The notes beneath the pieces are model-generated. The model was not told the origin of the DNA, ran no database searches, and saw only the letters and a program-made list of their open reading frames with translations. Below are positions 58,018 through 64,000 of a stretch of DNA of 64,000 nt, piece by piece. How positions within the stretch are numbered: the first letter of the stretch is position 1; each line of letters opens with the position of its first letter. Origin of the DNA: an uncultured Bacteroidota bacterium (GTDB lineage: Bacteria > Bacteroidota > Bacteroidia > Bacteroidales > P3); contig CACZWL010000010.1 of NCBI GenBank assembly GCA_902784865.1, positions 26,921 to 90,920 on the forward strand, written 5' to 3'. Made by a program: the position numbers and the translations under genes.

Positions 58018-58092
58018 CAAATTGCGCCAAATCGCTCCAGAGTCGAACAATATACCTACCAGATACCTACCAGATGCCTGTCGTCGGGCGGC
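58018..58092 (+). repeat. ACCTACCAGAY family, copy upstream of the BspA/T9SS gene
   Basis: CAAATTGCGCCAAATCGC, CCAGAGTCGAACAATAT, units ACCTACCAGAT, ACCTACCAGAT, then GCCTGTCG. The rest of 57906-58223 is unremarkable apart from the promoter and a run of AATTCAAATT-like words at 58099-58130. Confidence 0.85.
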
Positions 58093-58141
58093 TTGAAGTT
58101 CATAATTCAAATTTCATGGTTCAAAATTCCAAAAAAAAGTG

Positions 58142-58149
58142 TATATTTG
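58142..58149 (+). promoter_or_regulatory. -7 element of the large surface protein
   Basis: TATATTTGCATTGC, about 75 bases before the ATG at 58224. Confidence 0.55.
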
Positions 58150-58223
58150 CATTGCGGTCCTAAACGCTACGGTAAGTTTAAATAGTTAAGAATGAACAAT
58201 TTAATTTAATTTATAGATGTACG

Positions 58224-61200
58224 ATGAATAATTCTTTTATCCGATTGTTTGCCATCTCGATGGCCATGGCGCTGGGGCTTGGCACCGCCGCCCAGCTCCC
58301 CTCCTTCCACGCCACCCTCCCCAGCGGCCAGTCCCTCCGCTTCGAGGTCACCTCGCCCACCACCTGCCGCCCGAGGAGCAACCACGGCATTGTTGGCGAG
58401 CGGGTTATCATCCCCCCGACCGTGAGCGACGGCACCCACACCTACACCGTCACGGCGATGGGCTATTCGGCAATTGTCGGCAGAACCATGGGTGGCAACA
58501 CCAAGCTGGTGGAACTGCCGAACACGCTGGACTCGATGTACTCGTCCTCGCTGGAGCAGTTTCGTCAAATGGAGCAGCTGGTGATACCCGCCTCGGTGAG
58601 TTGGATGCAGGGGCAGGCCATCTATGCATGCAACTCCCTCAAGTGCATTGCCTTCCTGAGCACCACACCACCGGCCACCTCGCATGGCTGGCGTCAGGTG
58701 TTTGGTTACCGTCAATGCGTGGAGCGCATCTATGTGCCGGCAGGCGCAACGGCCGACTACCTGGCGGCCTTCGGCGGCACTGTCGACTTCCAGAATGACT
58801 TCCCCAACGCCACCTTCCACGAGTGGGGCACCGCCACGCCCACCGTCGGCACCCGCTCCGACACCCTCTTCAGCGGTATGCCCTACTGCCTCAACGGAAG
58901 CCTCATCATCTCCGGTGGCACCTATACCGACTCGGCCTTCTACTACACCCACGACAGTCTCACCACCGTCACCCTCACCGCCGTCCCCTACAGTTTTTAC
59001 GCCGACGCCCCCACCGGCCAGCGCCTCTACTATAGGATTATAGGCGCCGACAGCGTCGAGGTGGTGGCGCCCAACGATGGCGACTGGAACGGCTACTCCA
59101 AGCCCGCCGGCAGCCTCACCATCCCCGCCGCCGTCACCCACGGCGGCACGAGCTACAGTGTTGTTCGCGTAGGCGATTATGCTTTTCATATCTGCACAGA
59201 CATCACGTCGCTGACCCTCTCCGAGGGTATCGCCGAGGTGGAGGCGTATGCATTTGAATACTGCGAAGCTATAACCTACGTCAGCCTCCCGCGCTCGCTC
59301 CGCACCATTGGGGACGTAGCTTTCGGTGGCATGACCAGGTTTATGAACCCGAGGAACCTGACGCTGGCCAGCGACACGATCTGGGCCGAGACCATTGCAG
59401 TGTCTGCCTTTGGGGAAAACATCATATCGCAGCCGATAGTGCTGCCCAACGTGCGCACGATTGATTTTGCAGCCTTTGCCAATATTTACCGTTGTCCTTA
59501 TATCTTTGTGGGCGACAGCTGCACAAGTATTGGTGCGAATGCCTTTGATAACGCTTTCAATCAACTCCCTGGGCGCATCTCGCTGGGCACCTCGCTGCAG
59601 ACGGTGGGGAACTATGCATTATCCCAGCCTGCTACCATCCGTTCGGTGGAGTTCCGCGGCGCCACGGTGCCCTCCTTTGGCGAAGGCATCTTCTACAGCA
59701 CCCAGGTCGACAGCATCATCACCCCCTGCGGCACCTCCGCCGCCTACCGCACCGCGTTGTACTTCTCCTCGCCCGGCCGCTGGGACCCCTCCAACACCCT
59801 CTTCGCCGAGCGTGGCTGCCAAGTGGTAGTCGACCTCTACGACGCTATCTGCGCCGGCGGCAGCTACACCTTCGGCGGACAGACGGCATTCTATGTGTCA
59901 GCCGCCAGCGTGGAACTCTACGACACCGTCCACTATGCCCTCTACGACAGCATCACGGTGATGCACCTCACCGTCAACGCCACCACCACCGGCGACACCA
60001 CCGCGGTGGCCTGTGACCAGTTCAGCTGGTACGGCACCGACTACACCTCCTCTGCCACCCCCACTTATGTCCTTACCAACTCCGCCGGTTGCGACAGCAC
60101 GGTTACGCTCGCCCTTACTATTAATTATAGCACCACCGGCGATACCGTCGCCGTTGCCTGTGACGCCTTCACTTGGTACGGCACCGACTACACCTCCTCT
60201 GCCACCCCCACCCACGTCCTCACCAACGCCGCCGGTTGCGACAGCACCGTCACCCTCGCCCTTACTATTAATTATAGCAATACTGGCGACACCGCCGCGG
60301 TGGCCTGTGACCAGTTCAGCTGGTACGGCACCGACTATACCGCCAGTGCCACCCCCACCCACGTCCTCACCAACGCCGCCGGTTGCGACAGCACGGTGAC
60401 GCTCGCCCTCACCGTCAACTATAGCAACACCGGCGACACCGCCGCCGTGGCCTGCGACCTGTTCACATGGTACGGTACCGACTACACCGCCTCGGCCACC
60501 CCCACCCACGTGCTCACCAACGCCGCCGGTTGCGACAGCACGGTGACGCTCGCCCTCACCGTCCGCTATTCCAACAGCGGCACCGAGGTGGCCGATGTCT
60601 GCGACACTTACACCTGGCAGGGCACCACTTACACCGCCTCTAATAATACCGATGTGGTGACCCTCACCAACGCCGCCGGTTGCGACAGCACGGTGACGCT
60701 CTCCCTCACCGTCCGCTATTCCAACAGCGGCACCGAGGTGGCCGATGTCTGCGACGCCTACACCTGGCAGGGCACCACTTACACTGCCTCCAACAGTACC
60801 GACGTGGTTACCCTCACCAACGCCGCCGGTTGCGACAGCACGGTGACGCTTAATCTCACCGTCCGCCACAGCAGCAGCGGCGACACGGCCGCCGTGGTCT
60901 TCGACCAGTTCGGCTGGTACGGCCAGACCTATACCGCCAGCGGCAGCCCCACCCACGTGCTCACCAACGCCGAGGGCTGCGACAGCACCGTCACCCTGGC
61001 GCTCACCATCCTCGAGGGTTATGCCGTCGACAACGGCTTCGGCGAGAACGGCATCGAGGTGGAGGCCTACGGCTACTGCGCCGGTCCGGGTGCCGTGCGC
61101 TACCGCCTCAGCAGCGGCCAGCCCGACCAGTACACCATAGCCTTCGCCGCCCCGGAGTTCCCCCGTCAAGGGTGGACAGACATAGCCACTCCCGGCAGCA

Positions 61201-61802
61201 TCGACATCGAGGTGCCGCAGGGGCTGGCTCCGGGCAACTACACCGCCTCGCTCGTCTTCCGCAACAGTGCCTATCCCGACCTCACCAGTGCACCGATACT
61301 GGTCACTGTGCACGTCAATTTGCCCGAGACCTATGTACGCCCCCTCTTCAACGACGTCATCGCCTTGGTGGACACCTGCCACTGCCTGACAAACGTGCAG
61401 TGGTACCACCGCGAGGCTGGCGAGGCAGACTGGACGGCCATTCCCGGCGCCAACGACTACGTCTACCACCAGCCTGGCGGCCTGACGGGCGAGTACTTCG
61501 CCAGCGCACGCTTCAACGGGGTCGACACCTACACCTGTCCGCAGGTCGACGTCACCACCCTCATCAGCGACGCGCAGCCCACGCTCACCGTCTGGCCCAA
61601 CCCCACCACGGGCAACGTCACCCTCGACATCGATGGTTCGCAGCATCAGACCCACCAGCTCCGCATCATGAGCACCGTGGGCGTCGAGCTGGAGCGCCGC
61701 ACCTTCGACGGCAACTCGTTGCCGATAGACCTCAGCGGCTACCCCAAGGGCAGCTATGTGGTCAGCGTGGACGGCATGATGGTCAGAGTGATTAGAAATT
61801 AA
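58224..61802 (+). CDS. BspA-like LRR and tandem-module surface protein, T9SS cargo
   Basis: 1192 residues. Signal peptide (LFAISMAMALGLGTAAQ). Residues about 30-560 are BspA-type leucine-rich repeats with insertions (TSLTLSEGIAEVEAYAFEYC, YVSLPRSLRTIGDVAFGGM, RISLGTSLQTVGNYALS). Residues about 590-935 are seven modules of 49-50 residues, each with GD/GT..., F-x-W-Y/Q-G-T-x-Y-T, VLTN-x-x-GCDSTVTL-x-LT. After further Ig-like strands, the last 80 residues (LTVWPNPTTGNVTLDI..., PKGSYVVSVDGMMVRVIRN) are a T9SS type A sorting domain. It is likely exported by the PorQ system and fixed on the cell surface as an adhesin or mucus-binding protein. Confidence 0.88.
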   Translation: MNNSFIRLFAISMAMALGLGTAAQLPSFHATLPSGQSLRFEVTSPTTCRPRSNHGIVGERVIIPPTVSDGTHTYTVTAMGYSAIVGRTMGGNTKLVELPNTLDSMYSSSLEQFRQMEQLVIPASVSWMQGQAIYACNSLKCIAFLSTTPPATSHGWRQVFGYRQCVERIYVPAGATADYLAAFGGTVDFQNDFPNATFHEWGTATPTVGTRSDTLFSGMPYCLNGSLIISGGTYTDSAFYYTHDSLTTVTLTAVPYSFYADAPTGQRLYYRIIGADSVEVVAPNDGDWNGYSKPAGSLTIPAAVTHGGTSYSVVRVGDYAFHICTDITSLTLSEGIAEVEAYAFEYCEAITYVSLPRSLRTIGDVAFGGMTRFMNPRNLTLASDTIWAETIAVSAFGENIISQPIVLPNVRTIDFAAFANIYRCPYIFVGDSCTSIGANAFDNAFNQLPGRISLGTSLQTVGNYALSQPATIRSVEFRGATVPSFGEGIFYSTQVDSIITPCGTSAAYRTALYFSSPGRWDPSNTLFAERGCQVVVDLYDAICAGGSYTFGGQTAFYVSAASVELYDTVHYALYDSITVMHLTVNATTTGDTTAVACDQFSWYGTDYTSSATPTYVLTNSAGCDSTVTLALTINYSTTGDTVAVACDAFTWYGTDYTSSATPTHVLTNAAGCDSTVTLALTINYSNTGDTAAVACDQFSWYGTDYTASATPTHVLTNAAGCDSTVTLALTVNYSNTGDTAAVACDLFTWYGTDYTASATPTHVLTNAAGCDSTVTLALTVRYSNSGTEVADVCDTYTWQGTTYTASNNTDVVTLTNAAGCDSTVTLSLTVRYSNSGTEVADVCDAYTWQGTTYTASNSTDVVTLTNAAGCDSTVTLNLTVRHSSSGDTAAVVFDQFGWYGQTYTASGSPTHVLTNAEGCDSTVTLALTILEGYAVDNGFGENGIEVEAYGYCAGPGAVRYRLSSGQPDQYTIAFAAPEFPRQGWTDIATPGSIDIEVPQGLAPGNYTASLVFRNSAYPDLTSAPILVTVHVNLPETYVRPLFNDVIALVDTCHCLTNVQWYHREAGEADWTAIPGANDYVYHQPGGLTGEYFASARFNGVDTYTCPQVDVTTLISDAQPTLTVWPNPTTGNVTLDIDGSQHQTHQLRIMSTVGVELERRTFDGNSLPIDLSGYPKGSYVVSVDGMMVRVIRN
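59991..61025 (+). repeat. seven coding tandem repeats, 147-150 bp
   Basis: Module starts at 59991, 60138, 60285, 60432, 60579, 60729 and 60879: spacing 147, 147, 147, 147, 150, 150. Segments such as ACCAACGCCGCCGGTTGCGA recur almost unchanged, pointing to recent duplication or gene conversion. Confidence 0.92.
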
Positions 61803-61814
61803 AAAAAAGCCTCA

Positions 61815-61857
61815 CACCCCAGCCCCCTCTCCTTTCAAGAGAGGGGGGGGCGGGGGT
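61815..61857. repeat. C-rich/G-rich hairpin between the two surface genes
   Basis: CCCAGCCCCCTCTC, loop CTTTCAA, GAGAGGGGGGGGCGGGG. A similar CTCCCC..GGGGAG hairpin lies at about 37208-37246 after mntP. Hairpins of this composition are common in Bacteroidetes intergenic DNA. Confidence 0.7.
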
Positions 61858-61878
61858 AGTTAAAATAAAGACAGTAAC

Positions 61879-63312
61879 ATGAAAAAGACAATACTGGCGG
61901 CAGCCATCATTTCGATATTCAGCATTCAGCATTCGGTCTGCCAGGGGCAGGAGCACAGCAACTACCTGGGGCTAGACCTCGGCGGCGGCATCGGCACCGC
62001 CCTCTACAGCCCCGCCCACGGCGACCGCTCCATGGGCCTGGGCTTCGGCGCAGGGCTGCACTACGCCCACTTCTTCGGTCGCCACTTCGGCCTCGGCTTC
62101 GGCGTCAACTACAGCCGCCTTGCGGCCTCTACCACCTACGACTTCACCGAGACCACCACCGGCCTCTCCCATGCCTCTAATCCCGGCGTCACCTACGACC
62201 TCAGCACCACCTTCGACGGCTGGCGCGAACGTCAGGCCATGGGCCTCCTCGGCATCCCCGTCGAGTTTTTCTGGCGCACGCCGCTGGGCCGCCACGCCCT
62301 CATCGTCGGTCTCGGCGCCCAGTTCGAGCTGCCGCTCCACGCCTCCTACACCGCCGACGAAGGTGCCTACGTCACCACCGGCTACTTCCCCTCCATCGGC
62401 CACAGCGTCGGCGACCTGCCGCAGCACGGCTTCAGCGCCTACGACGCTGACTTCCAAGCCGACATCGAGAACCTCAAGCCGTCGGTCAGCCTCCTGGCCG
62501 ACCTCGGCCTGCGCTTCGCCCTAGGCGGTCGCTGGGGCTTCTACGCTGGCCTCTATGCCTCTTACGGCATCACCGGCACCCTCGACGAGGTGGCCACCGA
62601 CCCGCTGCTTAAACTCTCCGACAACAGCGCCGACGAGATAGTCTACAACGGCACCTTCGCCTCTGCCGAGGTCGATGGTGCGCACCTGCTGCGCGTAGGC
62701 CTCAAGTTGGGGCTCGACTTAGGCTGGAACTGCCATAGCCGCCAGCCCGAGCCCGTCGCCGAGGAGCCTGTCCTTGTGCCCGTCCAGCAGGAGGAGCCGC
62801 AGGTCGACGAGGCAGCCCGCGAGGAGGCCCGTAGGGCCGCCGAGAAAGCCGAGGCAGAACGCAAAGCCCTGCGCGAAGCCCAGGAGCGTGCCGAGGCCGA
62901 GCGCCGTGCCGCCGAGGCCCGCAAGCAGGAGGAGGCTCGTCAGGCCGCCGCAGCACGCGCCGACCTCAAGGGTAGGGTAGAGGGCATGGTCATCGCCTTC
63001 GACTTCGGCGGCAGCGAGCCCCGCATACGCACCGAGGACGACCTCGTCCTGCGCGCCCTCTGCGCCGCCATGCAGGCCGACCCGTCGCTCCGTGTCACCG
63101 TCACCGGCCACACCGACAACGTCGGCCCTGCCGATGCCAACATGCGCCTCGGCATGGAACGCGCCCAGGCCGTCCGCCAGCGCATGACGGAGCTCGGCGC
63201 CCCGGCTGCCAATATCGCCAGCGCCAGCCGCGGCGAGGAGCAGCCCGTCGACACCAACGATACCCCCGAAGGCCGCGCCCGCAACCGCCGCGTCGTCGTC
63301 GCGTTCGAGTGA
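61879..63312 (+). CDS. OmpA-family outer-membrane protein
   Basis: 477 residues. Signal peptide MKKTILAAAIISIFSIQHSVCQGQ, in which IFSIQHS is encoded by (ATTCAGC)n. Residues about 30-300 form an eight-strand-like barrel (YLGLDLGGGIGTALYS, MGLGFGAGLHYAHFFG, RWGFYAGLYASYGITG). A Glu/Ala/Arg coiled coil follows (about 305-365), then the OmpA peptidoglycan-binding domain with VTGHTDNVGPADANMRLGMERAQAVRQRM and GRARNRRVVVAFE. It ties the outer membrane to the wall. Downstream is a hairpin element and the tRNA. Confidence 0.9.
   Translation: MKKTILAAAIISIFSIQHSVCQGQEHSNYLGLDLGGGIGTALYSPAHGDRSMGLGFGAGLHYAHFFGRHFGLGFGVNYSRLAASTTYDFTETTTGLSHASNPGVTYDLSTTFDGWRERQAMGLLGIPVEFFWRTPLGRHALIVGLGAQFELPLHASYTADEGAYVTTGYFPSIGHSVGDLPQHGFSAYDADFQADIENLKPSVSLLADLGLRFALGGRWGFYAGLYASYGITGTLDEVATDPLLKLSDNSADEIVYNGTFASAEVDGAHLLRVGLKLGLDLGWNCHSRQPEPVAEEPVLVPVQQEEPQVDEAAREEARRAAEKAEAERKALREAQERAEAERRAAEARKQEEARQAAAARADLKGRVEGMVIAFDFGGSEPRIRTEDDLVLRALCAAMQADPSLRVTVTGHTDNVGPADANMRLGMERAQAVRQRMTELGAPAANIASASRGEEQPVDTNDTPEGRARNRRVVVAFE
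61917..61937 (+). repeat. heptad repeat (ATTCAGC) in the OmpA signal peptide
   Basis: ATTCAGC, ATTCAGC, ATTCGGT; encodes part of the hydrophobic core and cleavage region. Confidence 0.6.
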
Positions 63313-63321
63313 GTGGTTTCT

Positions 63322-63382
63322 TTTAGTGGGTAGTGGGTAGCACTTGTGGTCAGATGCTACCCACTACCCACTATCCACTAAA
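63322..63382. repeat. heptad hairpin element after the OmpA gene
   Basis: Left arm TTTAGTGGGTAGTGGGTAGCA (63322-63342), loop of 12, right arm TGCTACCCACTACCCACTATCCACTAAA (63355-63382), with 7-nt words GTGGGTA / CTACCCA. The right arm has one more unit than the left. It may end the OmpA transcript. Confidence 0.88.
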
Positions 63383-63515
63383 TTCTCCCCTCCAAAGGGT
63401 TCTGCTACCCCGTTTATAAGGTGCCACGGCTGCGCAGGGTAAAAAATATCACGCTAGAAACCAGCGCAATGCAACTTTTTTCAAAAAAATATTTGGCCAT
63501 GTCGCAAAAAGTTCG

Positions 63516-63523
63516 TACTTTTG
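63516..63523 (+). promoter_or_regulatory. -7 element of tRNA-Glu
   Basis: TACTTTTGCACCC with TTTGG about 20 bp upstream (63492-63496). Confidence 0.65.
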
Positions 63524-63547
63524 CACCCGATTTCGAAAGAAATACCT

Positions 63548-63621
63548 GCCGCATTCGTCTAGTGGTCCAGGACATCTGCCTCTCACGCAGAAGATCACGA
63601 GTTCGACTCTCGTATGCGGTA
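63548..63621 (+). tRNA. tRNA-Glu (anticodon CTC)
   Basis: Acceptor stem GCCGCAT with ATGCGGT (first pair G-U), D-arm with AGTGGTCCAGGA, anticodon stem TCTGC/GCAGA with loop CTCTCAC giving anticodon CTC, T-arm CACGAGTTCGACTCTCGT... and discriminator A. 74 nt; CCA is not encoded. CTC reads GAG glutamate codons. Confidence 0.93.
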
Positions 63622-63622
63622 C

Positions 63623-63652
63623 AAAAAGCCTCCCAGAACGGGAGGCTTTTTT
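63623..63652 (+). terminator. terminator of the tRNA transcript
   Basis: AAAAAGCCTCCC, loop AGAAC, GGGAGGCTTTTTT; symmetric, so it can serve the convergent gene too. Confidence 0.9.
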
Positions 63653-63681
63653 GTGGTGTTCTTTGGGCTGTTTAATAGGAC

Positions 63682-64000
63682 TTACTCCACCAAGAGCTTG
63701 CGGATGCTGCTTGCGTGGCCGCTGGTCAGGCGCAGGGTGTAGACGCCCTTGGCCAGGCCGTCGAGTGGCACGCGCGTAGCGCCTCCGGCGGCGTTGCGCA
63801 CCGTCCGCACGGCGCGGCCCTGCGCGTCGTAGAGCGTCAGCTCGTAGCCGCCGCTCTGTGCGGCACGCACCGTCACCTCGCCGTGCGCCGGGTTGGGGCT
63901 TACCTCGAAGGCCGCGGCCGTGACGGCTCCGATGCCCACGGGCTCTGGTTCGGGCTCGGGCACCAGCGCCGTGCCGCCGGCGCTCCACGGCGACCACGTG
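63682..64000 (-). CDS. T9SS cargo protein, C-terminal part (partial)
   Basis: About 105 residues, open to the window edge on the right. Pro/Glu linker VPEPEPEPVGIG, then FEVSPNPAHGEVTVRAAQ, GYELTLYDAQGRAVRTVRN, VPLDGLAKGVYTLRLTSG and the end SSIRKLLVE: a T9SS type A sorting domain, cut off when the protein reaches the surface. What lies before the linker is outside the window. It is the third likely T9SS substrate in this window besides those at 6.0 and 58.2 kb. Confidence 0.88.
   Translation of the reverse strand, partial: TWSPWSAGGTALVPEPEPEPVGIGAVTAAAFEVSPNPAHGEVTVRAAQSGGYELTLYDAQGRAVRTVRNAAGGATRVPLDGLAKGVYTLRLTSGHASSIRKLLVE

Noticed and set aside
59898-61655. 585-residue minus-strand open frame
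   Set aside because: Antisense to the tandem modules of the surface protein; its repeats mirror those modules.
61815-61857. G-quadruplex or transposon end
   Set aside because: A C-rich/G-rich hairpin of a kind common between Bacteroidetes genes; no matching partner end or target duplication was found.

Overview
The window looks like chromosomal DNA from a GC-rich member of the Bacteroidales. Evidence: most transcription units begin with the Bacteroidetes-type -7 element TANNTTTG (usually TATCTTTGCA); Shine-Dalgarno sequences are rare; and the gene content is typical of the order (type IX secretion protein PorQ, T9SS C-terminal sorting domains, BspA-like leucine-rich repeats, a fimbrillin-like lipoprotein, a Pfam-type 'putative porin', DUF6266, DUF3127, an ExbB/ExbD/ExbD cluster with an extra membrane protein, GlnRS and single-chain GlyRS). 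No phage, plasmid, rRNA or CRISPR array was seen. One tRNA-Glu(CTC) lies near the right end.

Layout. 1-2340: the end of an M20-type amidohydrolase, a frameshifted sigma-factor-like pseudogene, and two leftward lipoprotein genes, each ending in a clear terminator. 2.6-5.1 kb: glnS, DUF5674 and a small conserved gene. 5.1-8.9 kb: a visibly AT-richer stretch with a structured leader RNA, a HEPN-like protein, a BspA-type LRR protein, hairpins and short tandem repeats, and an ATPase with a DUF4143-type tail. 9-12.4 kb: pheT and a zeta-toxin-like kinase with a small upstream partner, followed by a 41-bp minisatellite. 12.8-14.4 kb: small lipoproteins and a 6S-like RNA. 14.5-20.7 kb: rluB-like pseudouridine synthase, rsmI-like methyltransferase overlapping a DUF6266 gene, htrA behind a sigma-54 consensus promoter, and a MATE exporter. 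20.9-27.8 kb: the lysine-fermentation genes kdd and kamA flanking a fimbrillin-like lipoprotein locus, then porQ and lplA. 27.9-33.1 kb: leftward operon tpiA, LolC/E-like permease, histidine kinase, glyQS. 33.3-37.2 kb: serC, serA, a conserved ATP-grasp-like gene, mntP. 37.3-41 kb: second DUF6266 gene, then ECF sigma / anti-sigma-like / DUF2807-beta-barrel operon. 41-45.5 kb: rdgB, bifunctional nuclease, BASS transporter, HAD phosphatase, small protein, cardiolipin synthase, packed with overlaps. 45.9-51.8 kb: leftward operon fthC, small membrane protein, panD, flippase-like protein, trxB, porin, plus a DUF3127 gene. 52.2-57.9 kb: corA, the leftward ExbB/D cluster, a polyprenyl synthase and a TPR protein. 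58.2-64 kb: a 1192-residue repeat surface protein, an OmpA-family protein, tRNA-Glu, and the C-terminus of another T9SS cargo.

The strongest unexplained signal is a class of short iterated-word elements. At about twenty places a 7-, 8- or 9-nt word is repeated with variation, often followed by a loop and then the reverse complement of the same words, so the element can fold into a long hairpin. The word differs from locus to locus but the architecture is shared. Many copies sit in frame inside genes: twice in pheT, twice in lplA, and in glnS, rluB, mntP, the anti-sigma gene, the DUF2807 gene and the ATP-grasp-like gene. One supplies the whole signal peptide of PorQ. A second, sequence-conserved family has an 11-nt period (ACCTACCAGAY) after a GAGTCGAAC core, and every copy in the window lies in the same orientation whatever the direction of the neighbouring genes.
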